Assembly: GCA_030568195.1 (NCBI GenBank)
Contig: JAJLTO010000002.1
Span: 1,550,001-1,614,000, forward strand
DNA length: 64,000 nt
Source of the DNA: Dipodascopsis uninucleata var. uninucleata
Taxonomy: Eukaryota; Ascomycota; Lipomycetes; Lipomycetales; Lipomycetaceae
Direction of reading: 5' to 3'
Below are positions 35,314 through 44,841 of the stretch, one piece after another. The position numbers and the translations under genes were made by a program. Each line of letters begins with the position of its first letter. The first letter of the stretch is position 1. Under the pieces are notes generated by a model. The model was not told the origin of the DNA, did not search any database, and saw only the letters and a list, made by a program, of their open reading frames with translations.

Positions 35314-37242
35314 ATGTCTTTCAATAGGCTACCTACGGCGCCGACTACCATTGCCCTTCAGCAGGCTGACTTAGACCAGATAAACTATCGTCAGTCAGCT
35401 ACTCCCAGTCAGGCTCAGCCTGATGAATTTTTTAATGAAATGTTTATGCCTTCGAGGCTCTCTTTGAATTCAGCAGATCATGCTACTTTATTGCCTATGG
35501 CGCCAGGTTCACCTTCACCTTCAGAATATCAGTCTATCCTGAAATCGTCCTCATCTTCATCGTCATCAGGATCGTCGTCGACGTCTGGTCCATCCACAGC
35601 CTCATCAGCAACATCAACAACACATCTTGGTCTGCTATATGCCGATTATCTCGCAGATACATATTCTTTCACACCTACATTTGAAATGGACACACAGCCA
35701 GATTATCCTTTGCGTGCATTAGGTTCGGCTTCTTCAGATACCTCCACAATTCATTCAGAGAAAGAGTCCTTCGCAGACTCTTACTTTGCAGCTGCTAGAA
35801 GACCAGACCAGCGAGATTCCATAGACTTGGATTTGGCTAACTTGTCTTCTATGGGTTCTGGTAGATTACAATCAAATGGGTTATATACCGGCTCTGCTCC
35901 CAATATTGTGACTTCATCTGGTCCTTTAAGCGCAGGCATAGAGATTACTACCATGGGAGGGCTTGCACATCAAGTTATTCATGCAAGCCATATTAACAGT
36001 AATTCTGCTACTAATAGTATGTCAAAGCAAGGTCACAGTAATAACCATAATTCAACCATGGCTAATATTGGACTCAACAACAATAGCACCATTCATAGCA
36101 ATCATCTTAATAACCACGCTAATATCGGTGCTCATGCTCCTGGTAACAATTCCACGCCTCTACAACAGAAGCGTGCTGGTGCAACCAACAAGTCGTTAAT
36201 ATCACCATGTTTGACATCCGCCACAGCAGCTGCAGCAGAAGAGATAGCAGCATCGACTAAGCGTGTTCGACGACGCAAGAACTCGATATCTGAGAAGGCT
36301 GCTATGATCAATCCTGATATACGGCCGCCGCTTAACACAATTGGTTCAAGGAAACCTCTTGTTCTACCCGAGTTACCTCCAGGTAAGACAAAGGAGGATT
36401 TGGATCCTGAAGAATTAGCAAAGTATAAGCATGTTCACCGTTTATTGCGGAACAGAGTCGCGGCTCTAGCGTCGAGAGAAAAGAAGCGACTTTATATCGA
36501 GCATCTAGAGGAGCGTGTTGCTACCTTGGAAAAGGAAAAAAGCGAAGCTGAAGCAAAATTAAATGATCTTAATCGATATACATCTGCTTTAGAGCAGCAT
36601 GCCGCACCAGAGTCGGTTTATGCTGCAGCATCTACTACTTCACCTGATCCGATGTCACTTTTAGCTTCACGTGGTGTGGTGCTGCCGAGCTCAAATAGCT
36701 CCATACCACCACATGCCCGACTTCCTACTATTGAAGAGCATTCGCTTTTTTCTCCTCTGACTCAACAGCCAACGACTATTGCTCAACAACAGAGACAACA
36801 GCAGCAATCAAGTCAATCGTTGAGCATATATGAGATTTCTTGTGATGACTTTGAACGTATGACTATTGCAGCTGGATTGATATTTGTACTTCTTTATTTG
36901 TCAGTTTCCGTACAGCAGCCGTCACTTGCCTCGTTAAACCCAGCGTTCTTTTCTCCTGAAACAGTTAATCTAAGGAATTCAAATTCACTTTCGTCTCAAA
37001 TATACAAGGTGCTAGCAGATCCTAGTATTTCTCAATCATATATTGTGCCTACTATGTCTTCTGATGCGAATACAGTAATGTCTGACGTCTGGTTGGTTTC
37101 GAAAGCGCAGGTTACAGATGATATCAAAGAAGGCACAAATCTTCACGTAGTTGCACCTTTAACTGTCGAAGGTCCCTTACAGCTCGAACGAATTGATATG
37201 ACTGTCCGTGGGAGATCGAATTTTTTACTTGAATCGATTTAA
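35314..37242 (+). CDS. bZIP transcription factor with a likely membrane segment
   Basis: Intronless 642-residue protein. The basic region RLLRNRVAALASREKKR (residues about 376-392) fits the N-x-x-A-A-x-x-S-R core of XBP1/HAC1-like bZIPs and is followed by a leucine zipper (YIEHLEERVATLEKE and further heptads) to about 425. The N-terminal 300 residues are Ser/Thr/Asn-rich with a His/Asn-rich patch and look like an activation domain; KRVRRRKN near 315 resembles a nuclear localisation signal. About 90 residues after the zipper comes MTIAAGLIFVLLYLSVSV (516-533), hydrophobic enough to be a transmembrane helix or membrane-contact segment, followed by about 109 polar residues. That order resembles ATF6/CREB3-type tethered factors or the hydrophobic region of unspliced XBP1. 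I do not assign an orthologue. The upstream region is exceptionally long. Confidence 0.85.
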   Translation: MSFNRLPTAPTTIALQQADLDQINYRQSATPSQAQPDEFFNEMFMPSRLSLNSADHATLLPMAPGSPSPSEYQSILKSSSSSSSSGSSSTSGPSTASSATSTTHLGLLYADYLADTYSFTPTFEMDTQPDYPLRALGSASSDTSTIHSEKESFADSYFAAARRPDQRDSIDLDLANLSSMGSGRLQSNGLYTGSAPNIVTSSGPLSAGIEITTMGGLAHQVIHASHINSNSATNSMSKQGHSNNHNSTMANIGLNNNSTIHSNHLNNHANIGAHAPGNNSTPLQQKRAGATNKSLISPCLTSATAAAAEEIAASTKRVRRRKNSISEKAAMINPDIRPPLNTIGSRKPLVLPELPPGKTKEDLDPEELAKYKHVHRLLRNRVAALASREKKRLYIEHLEERVATLEKEKSEAEAKLNDLNRYTSALEQHAAPESVYAAASTTSPDPMSLLASRGVVLPSSNSSIPPHARLPTIEEHSLFSPLTQQPTTIAQQQRQQQQSSQSLSIYEISCDDFERMTIAAGLIFVLLYLSVSVQQPSLASLNPAFFSPETVNLRNSNSLSSQIYKVLADPSISQSYIVPTMSSDANTVMSDVWLVSKAQVTDDIKEGTNLHVVAPLTVEGPLQLERIDMTVRGRSNFLLESI

Positions 37243-38704
37243 ACAGGAAAATTGGCGAACAGAATAGCTTGTTTAATGTCCTAGTTTTCTAGTATTCTAG
37301 TAACGACCTTTCATGACCTATTATGAGTTTTAATGGCTTTATGAATGTTTATTTACGGTTTGATGTTATGATTGTTGGTTTCATGTCCAAATGTTTGTCT
37401 GTTGGATTGATTGTTTATATTGACGTTATGGATCTGATTTTGTTTCCTTCGTTTTCTAATTTTTTTTAATTGTTATTTATGCTTGGTTTTTGGAGTCGTG
37501 CGTTATCTCTTGTCATCTGGATGTGAATTCCTGATTTATATTTTCCTCTTCTCAGTATTGACTTCTCTAATACTATTACTCTAATATTGACGTTTTTTCC
37601 TATTATAATTATGATCGATATATCATATCGAATATTATTAGATTCTAAATTTTTTTTTCCACCATATGTTTGGTGTTTATTTCATACTTTACTAATGATT
37701 TTTCTCATATGATATTCTTGTTCTCATCTTTCTTACATTTTCCTTCTGAGAGGCTTTGATACTTCGTCAGTTAGTTTTCAATTGAAATACGTACATACTC
37801 GTATGTATATATTCTAAACCTAGATATTAACTCTACATATTTGCCTTGCCTGTTTTCAATGAATTTGTTATTTTTGATTATAACCGTATTTTATTTATCA
37901 CTTTTCTATTATCCATTTACTTTATACTAGTTATTAATAAACAATAACTAGTCTACTATTTTGTAGATTTCATTCATTGTTATGATTAGGGGGGAGAGAC
38001 CAGATTGATATGCAGAGAAAACCTGGGCCGGATCTAAATACCTATTGTTGCCTGCTTTTGCCAACCACAATATCTGCTAAGGCAGTACCATTAGTTCCAT
38101 ACCTATCTAACACTCGAAGATTATGATTATTAAATATATCGGTACTAAACTTGAAATATATAGTTGTAAATCATCAATATTCTAATTAATTTATAAAGGT
38201 CGCTAAGAGATCAGTTCAATGTTTATGGTCCCAAAACAATGAATGACCTCGTAACAATGAAGCTGTTCCATTTATGACTGATTAACGCGTTCTAATTTAT
38301 TATCACTACCATACATTATCTGCAATATTAGTAAATTCAGCTTTTCTTTGTCTTCAGTAGATCCCCCCATTTAGGCCTCTCTGTTAATATACATATTATT
38401 TTAAATGAATAATGGTTTAAAGTATAATTACTATTTATATATGTCGTAGAAATAGCGTCAAACAATTACATGTTATTGTGAATTTCAAACCATCACTATT
38501 ATTATTATTGTTGCTATTGTTGCTTCTATTAATTGTTATCCAATATGAAATAATACTAATAATAATAACTATGACTACGAAGTAATTTTTTCTTTCATCC
38601 TTTAATTTGTTGATTATTACTTCCGACTTCCTTTCAGTCTGCGTTCTCGATATCCTGAAGCCACTTGGTTATTTTCACCTGCTAGATCCTAAGTGTCAGA
38701 TTAA
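37243..38704. other. Intergenic region after the bZIP gene
   Basis: About 1.46 kb, T-rich at first (probable 3' untranslated region to about 37.9 kb), then AT-rich with ATT/GTT microsatellite-like runs near 38500-38575. No gene supported. Confidence 0.55.
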
Positions 38705-39637
38705 ATGACGATACGAAGTGATCCACAAGGCCAGCCGTCTCTTCGACAGCGACAAAAACAACAGTATAAGATTGATCAGAGCAACCATGATATTGATATT
38801 GATATCAGTGATGGCAATCAAAATATGTCTTTTTATAGGCGTAGGGTATTAGCCTCGACTTCACGTTACCATACATTTCAATACAAGATTCAGTCCCAAT
38901 TAGCATCTCAAGCACTGATTTCTTTCAAGCCGCTCAATGCGTCTTCTACTTTGATATCCGCTAAACCTACTATTGGTCAGAGGGGAACGAAAAATAATCG
39001 CAAATCTAGAAAGCAAACCAAAACAAAGGATACAAACCAAGAAATTGACAATTTCGGAGCTAAGTTGGTAGAAAAGAGTTGGGCAAATCTAATTCAACAC
39101 TTCTCTAATCGGGATTCTCGCATGAAGAATCAACGATCACTATCACAAGTCTCGTCTGACTCCAGTCCATACCGTGTCAACGCAATCAGAGCGGCAGCCG
39201 CTGCAGCCGCCGCCTCTTCTGCCTTGAAACCAAAAACTTCTGTCGTGAGATCCACCTCTGCGCCAATAGCAAAGGCAAAAGCAGCACGACATAGAGCTCC
39301 AAATTTCGATCTAAGATTAGTGGTTCCACCTCTAGTACCACCAAAATCACCATCTCCTCCATCATCTGTTATTCGAAACGAAGATATAATGGACGGAGTT
39401 GTATCTCCGGATGATCTAGCTATCGAATTCTGGGACACTATAGAAAGTCCTTCTAGTATGATCGATCTAGATAACTACTTATATAAAGAGGCTGCCGCAA
39501 TATGTAATGATTTAGATAATACATTCTCGCCATCCACAAATTATCGAAATATAAGACAAGTCAGTATACAGGAGTCACCAGAACAAGCACATCATTTGCG
39601 CGACCGTCGAACACGCAAAATCGTTAACAAAGACTGA
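38705..39637 (+). CDS. Hypothetical protein, Ser/Pro-rich with poly-Ala tract
   Basis: Not recognised. A single 310-residue frame starting with ATG. It has a basic, Gln-rich N-terminus, a Lys/Arg patch (KNNRKSRKQTKTKD near 99-112) that could be a nuclear localisation signal, a run of nine alanines near residue 163, and a proline cluster PPLVPPKSPSPPSS near 208-221. An acidic segment DDLAIEFWDTIESPSSMIDLD follows, with a helix-like stretch after it. The composition suggests a nuclear or regulatory protein with mostly disordered structure. Its stop lies 56 bp from the convergent stop of the CCCH gene, which supports a real 3' end. Upstream exons cannot be excluded. Confidence 0.65.
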   Translation: MTIRSDPQGQPSLRQRQKQQYKIDQSNHDIDIDISDGNQNMSFYRRRVLASTSRYHTFQYKIQSQLASQALISFKPLNASSTLISAKPTIGQRGTKNNRKSRKQTKTKDTNQEIDNFGAKLVEKSWANLIQHFSNRDSRMKNQRSLSQVSSDSSPYRVNAIRAAAAAAAASSALKPKTSVVRSTSAPIAKAKAARHRAPNFDLRLVVPPLVPPKSPSPPSSVIRNEDIMDGVVSPDDLAIEFWDTIESPSSMIDLDNYLYKEAAAICNDLDNTFSPSTNYRNIRQVSIQESPEQAHHLRDRRTRKIVNKD

Positions 39638-39693
39638 CAGCGAAAATTTATGTTAGCTAACCTTAGTATAAAGTATACATAAATAAAATTATA

Positions 39694-41213
39694 TTATAAT
39701 CGTATATATTCATGTTGACCGTCTAATTCATCGGTATCATCCCCTGACACTATGTCGGAATCGAATTCTTCTTCATTATCATCTATCTCCTCTGAAACAC
39801 TACCTTCCTCTACTCCCTCGTCAGATAAATCTTCATCTTTTATGTTATCTTCTTCAGTGCTATTATCTTCATTGTCGTCCTCATGTGCCATTCGAGCTGT
39901 TAAAGTTTCCATGACATCGCTAGGTAATTCACTGACATCTGCCTCGCTATCTTCCGTGAATATCATGAAATCTCCAACGTCTTTCATATTACTTTCATCA
40001 TTATCTCTCTGTTTACCTGCCCTTCGAATATGAGTGAGCTTGCACTTCTTCTCACCTCGCGGACAAGTTCCTGTTTCGTCAAAATCAGGGCATTCCCATA
40101 CATGTCGCTGCTTGCAATCCAGACCTTTCTCGCAGTATCCTAATAGAGCAAAGTCACGGCACACTTTTGCACCTGGCGGTGGTCGCATATGTGTATATTT
40201 ACACTGACGATTTGAGCAATTCCCACGTAAAAAGTGAACACAGAGAGGTGCATTGTGAGCACTTGCATTATGACTAAGGTCGCATGATTCATTATCACAC
40301 TTACCATGCAGATAGCGTGGGCAGAGAGCAACTCGTTCAGGGTCATGCTGATAAGGACACGAAAGACCTTTACTACATTTTCCCGTCATAGTAAAATATC
40401 TACATGGCTCTTGAATAGATCTCTGACGTTTAAGACTCTTTTGGACAACACCTTTTCTCCAGAAGTTACCGGTTTTACTGCGCAAAAATGTAACTCCTCC
40501 AATAACAGCCTTCTTCGTACCAGGATTCGAGTCCTCTGAAGAACCCATATTATTCTCCGTCATACGAATCAATTTGTTCCCACCTTGCTTGACTGCATAT
40601 TTTACACCGTCAATCTCTACTTCATCCATATTAGCTGCCACTTTACGGGCCCTGATAGCCTCTCTTCTAGCTTTCTTTCGTTCCTCTTTCTCACGCCGCG
40701 TAGCCTCCATCGCTTTCGCACGTGCCTGGGCGAGGTCTGCATATACAGCTGTATTAATAAGTTGCATGTGCCTATCTCGCTTTTTTACAAATCGCTGACT
40801 TTCTTCGCCTTGACGCCCACTGGAAGATGAAAATGATGCCTCTAGATTGTCTTCATCTCCATTAATTTTTTCTGAATTTTGGTTATTAGGCTCTACAGGT
40901 CTGCTAAGAACCAAACTTCGATTTCTATGGGTCACATTCGACCCGCGATAACTCGATGAACGCCCTCGGTAATGACCCCTATCGCTGCCACGAGTAGAAT
41001 AAGGATACGGATACTGACGACTAGTAGATGAGGGCCGCCCTGCCACTCCATTTGCATTCCCATTTGCACTATTTTTATGTCGATTAATTGCTCCTTGAGA
41101 CCATAATTATCAGTTTCAATATGATGCAGTAGATCTTTTACTTCGATGGATATTTCATTATATTACTTACCTGCTAAAGAAGCAATCTGTTTGAGAAGTT
41201 CCGAGTCTGACAT
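39694..41213 (-). CDS. CCCH zinc-finger protein, ZC3H3/Red5 type
   Basis: Nuclear RNA-binding protein with five tandem CCCH fingers, as in human ZC3H3 and S. pombe Red5, which act in polyadenylation, mRNA export and exosome targeting. Two exons: 41171-41213 (MSDSELLKQIASLA) and 39694-41093, giving 480 residues. The fingers run without long linkers: CRYFTMTGKCSKGLSCPYQH, CPRYLHGKCDNESCDLSH, CVHFLRGNCSNRQCKYTH, CRDFALLGYCEKGLDCKQRH and CPDFDETGTCPRGEKKCKLTH. An Arg/Gly/Ser-rich N-terminus, a charged helical stretch (REKEERKKARREAIRARK), the VIGGVTFLRSKTGN motif and a strongly acidic C-terminal tail complete it. The ATG at 41213 is reached through a 77-bp intron; the open frame inside exon 2 begins at a GTG. 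Confidence 0.92.
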
Positions 41214-41538
41214 CTCACTGCTCTATTATGGGACTTGTAGAGGTCGACTCACTTGTTGAATTTGAATCAAGAACTGTTTATATCTTGCCTACCCCCTTGT
41301 ACTCTTATTAGATATCCGATAGCTTGATACTGAGAGTAAGAAACGTGTATAACTTGCAAATATTCTTTTAATCAAAGGAAAAGTAGCTGACCAAAAGTCT
41401 AAGGTCTGGGCATACATAAACAAGTGGCGTATCCTAACCCTGGAAGATTTCTACGCCTACGATGCGCCTACAACTGTAGGATGCTATAATGTTGATGATG
41501 ATATACAAAGAGATATTTCACTATTATACGCAAAAAAT
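41214..41538. other. Spacer between CCCH and TFIIF-beta genes
   Basis: 325-bp tandem spacer serving as the CCCH gene promoter and the TFG2 3' region. Nothing else seen. Confidence 0.6.
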
Positions 41539-42766
41539 TTATGCCTTACGCTTATATTCAGGCTTGAGACTGTATTTAAGCGCATAAGGTCCCTTCTTAT
41601 TAAGTACCGCAATAGAATCAAGCACCTCTTTGAGATATGCCTCTGGCTGACGGGTCCGTTCACGTAGACCTTTCATTCCCCAATAGTCATAATCCTCGAA
41701 TAATTTAAAAAGAAGATCAAGAAGCTCGTTACGTGGAATACGAGCAGCTTTACCCTCTGCCGCTTGCCTCTCTTTCTCACGTTTTTGAGCCTTCATGAAC
41801 ATGCTAGCGCTATCCTTCATACTAGGTCCTGCCATTGCACTTGTGACACCTGGAATTTCATCTAGAAGAGTGACTTTTGGACGTGGCTTCAGTTCAGCTT
41901 GCTGCTGACGCTGAGCAATAAAGTTTGTATAGTTTTTGTCTGCAGCAGACACGGTGAGTGAGCACTCGTGATAAACTGTACCAGCGATTGCAGTTTTTTC
42001 TGTTTGAATAGAAAGTTATTAGTTCAAATCGCTCATATCACTCTTACAAAATTTTTCAATATTGATAGCATATAACCTACTTAGGATATTCACTCGACTG
42101 TATGGTTGATATCGTTTGTATTTTTTTGCCCTCAAACCACCACCTTGTTGCTGAAACTCTCTTGTGCGTGCCTGTTGAGCGGTTTTACTAGGACTAGATA
42201 CGGCAGACGATTCATCTTCTTCCTTGCCTTTGTTAAATTTTTTAAGATTGCTTTCAGTGAAGACGTAAGTATTCGTAACATTGTGGTTGGTGACTGACAG
42301 TTTGTACTCATGAGGTAAGTCCTTGAGAGCGGCTAAGTCAGATAGAATCAATCGAATCTAATAAATTATGTCAGAATGTGTTGCTTTATTTTAGAAGCGG
42401 CGGAATAAGATATCAGAACGAAATCATAAGTTTTCTACATACATCGTTGGGGTTATCCTGTCTAAGTCGAATCGTTCCCAGATCTTGGTCTCCTTTGTCT
42501 TCCATTTCTACCCATCGATCTCGCAGAAACTTTGGCATTCGAACCAACCACACTTTGGTACCAGAAGACGATAAATCAAGATCTCCAGAATCTTCATAAA
42601 CATCATCCTCATTACCATCATTTTCCTTCTTCACACCCTCGTCTTCGTCCTCGTCCATCGAAGCTAGCGATACATCATCTTCATATCCTCCTCCAGCATC
42701 ATTCTCGAAGTCCATTTCCTCTTCATCTTTAATACGCTCGGCCTCGACCTTCACAGCTCCTGACAT
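41539..42766 (-). CDS. TFG2: Transcription initiation factor TFIIF subunit beta (RAP30/Tfg2)
   Basis: General RNA polymerase II factor that pairs with TFIIF-alpha. Three exons: 42443-42766, 42081-42357 and 41539-41999, giving 353 residues. An acidic N-terminus (FENDAGGGYEDDVSLASMDE) precedes the dimerisation domain TKVWLVRMPKFLRDRW, GTIRLRQDNPND, then IRLILSDL and YVFTESNLKKF. Exon 3 gives TAIAGTVYHECSLTVSAAD and PRPKVTLLDEIPG. The C-terminal winged helix RIPRNELLDLLFKLFEDYDY plus WGMKGLRERTRQPEAYLKEV is fully conserved. The joins (AAT GAT|ATT CGA and CTA A|AA AAA) keep frame. The start ATG at 42766 gives MSGAVKVEAERIKDEEEMDF. Confidence 0.95.
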
Positions 42767-43209
42767 GTCAAATCGTTCTCTCTTAGCTCGTCCACTTCGG
42801 TTTGTCGAGTAACACGGTAGATCGCGTGTCTATAAGATCGAAAAACGTAGAGCTAAATTATAAAATCAGTAGTATTATGGTCATTCACTTTATGTGTGTT
42901 TCTTCCGCTTCTTTGTGTATCTGAGTAGTTTTTACGCTTTAAATTAATGTGTTGATGAGGAATCGACCTAAAATGTGGTGATTTCTTTTGCTGATTAAGA
43001 AATACTGAACATAAGATTTACTCTTCGTACTCATATTTACACTTTATGTATTATTTAGACCGGGACTTTGCTTAACTGAACACTGATCAAGTAAGATCAA
43101 GATAGATTAGCCAAGAAGTTATATCAGAATTTGTCGGTTTGCTCATTTACATATTTAGTCTCTTAGAATATTATAAAGAACATCTTTGAATTATAAGAAT
43201 CAGCTGTCT
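42767..43209. promoter_or_regulatory. Divergent promoter of TFG2 and the PalC-like gene
   Basis: 443 bp between opposed start codons; no specific element recognised. Confidence 0.4.
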
Positions 43210-44657
43210 ATGAGTTTAGTGTTTAGTTTTGCATTGCCTACAACTGGCGCATTTGCCTTTAGCGAGTGTATATTGTCCTCTAGCAGATACCAACTTTTAT
43301 CAGAAGCAGATATTCATCGAGCACGATTTCGGGATGTTTTGAAAAGAGCAAAGAGGAAAAATGTTCAAGGGATGATGGAGATTGTCAAAGTATGCATATT
43401 TACCATCATTTTGGATTCATAAACTAGTGGAAACGATCTTCTATGGCATATAAAATCGACCATCTTTTTGGCTTATACTAACTTGACTAATAATCTCCAT
43501 AGGCTGCTGAATATTATCTCCCGTTGCTATTCGCAATAAGATATGGACTCGAAAATGGTGACCTGTATCTAGAGAAAGAAATTATTTCGTCTTGGAGATT
43601 ACCGTTGTCTGGTCAATCTAATATTCAAAAAGTAGTAGAAGCACCCAGAGTAGAGAAACCTACTATTTATTTCGAGACTTCAATGACTTTGTTAACTTAT
43701 GCGCTAGCGCTATTAGCGCTTGCAGAAGAAACATGCCAGCATTCTTCTGATTCGAAAGAGAAGTGGAAGCAGACAACAGCTTATCTATTGAAAGGCCAAT
43801 CTGTCCTCTCATACCTGGCGTCAAATCCGCTACAGCTTGGATCTCCCTCAGATGTTCCTGTCGACCTTCTGCCCTCTACTCTGAATCCAATCATAAATCT
43901 GATCTCTGGTTCTCTTCATCTTCTGATTATATATAAATCTTTTGCTACTTCTGCAGATTCTTCCCAAAGAATGTCGTCAGGTCTTATGTCTCGTGTAGCC
44001 ATTTTTGGTGTTGAAAAATTTTTGGCCGCGAGGGCGCTTTTAGCGAAGCCTCTCCAGAATGACAGCCTTGTTAACTGGCTACAAAATGCAAAATGCTTTT
44101 TAGCAGGTGTTGCCCTTCGATTTATGATTTTAGATAATGAGGCTAAAAATGAAATTGGTATCGCTATCGCATTTTGTTTGCGTGCCAAGGCAGAGCTGAA
44201 GACTGGGACATTTTCAAAGTCATCTCCTCTTAAGTCTCTCGCAGGCAGCATCCCTTCTTCGCCTTCATTGACATCAGCATCTACATCGTTATCACTGGCT
44301 ACAGCTTATGGAAACTCGCTTGCAATTAATGTCAAACTACTACGGCAAGACATCGAAGAACTTGAGAAGAATCTCCGAGCTCAGAATGATAAGCTTTACT
44401 TTCAACTTATTCCAGAAGTCAAACAAAACAGTCAGCTTAACAATTGGCCGTCCGGTCGTGAGGTAGTATCACCAAACCCATCGTGGATCCCTCCTAAAAG
44501 TAACTTGAGCTGGTATCATTTAGACGAAGCCGAAGGAGAGGAGGAAACAGGTCCGTCGCACCAGTCTGGTTTTACAGCAGTAGCGCAATCTTCTTCCACC
44601 GAGCGCCCCACAATGTCTTCTCACACATCATACAGCGGACAAGGCCAATACTATTAA
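43210..44657 (+). CDS. PalC-like BRO1-domain protein (ambient pH signalling)
   Basis: BRO1-domain protein resembling PalC, which links the plasma-membrane pH-sensing complex to ESCRT-III in the Pal/Rim pathway of fungi. Two exons, 43210-43389 and 43503-44657, encode 444 residues. The opening MSLVFSFALPTTGAFAFSEC and the split segment AAEYYLPLLFAIRYGLENGD fit PalC, as do EIISSWRLPL, YFETSMTLLTYALALLALAE and LKGQSVLSYLASNPLQ. A Ser-rich linker and a predicted coiled segment (LLRQDIEELEKNLRAQNDKL) follow, then the Tyr-containing C-terminus SYSGQGQYY. The ATG at 43210 is used because the longer opening begins with TTG. Assignment to PalC rather than another BRO1 protein is likely but not certain. 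Confidence 0.82.
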
Positions 44658-44841
44658 TATTAACATTTATTACAAACAATATTATTGATTTCAGTGTCGT
44701 ATTATGTACTATAGGGACAACAATAAATAACATTAATCTTAATTCAAACAAAGGAGTGTAACATCGAAATGTTGTTTCGATTGATTGAAAGTCGGTTTAA
44801 ATCCAGAAACGAATGCAAAAATATATATGCTAAATAAGACT

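Noticed and set aside
36605-36700. Possible IRE1-type unconventional intron in the bZIP message (CTGCAG at 36623 and CTGCCG at 36682)
   Set aside because: The CNG-CNG words are common in this CAG/CTG-rich gene, and I could not find the required hairpins with seven-base loops at both sites.
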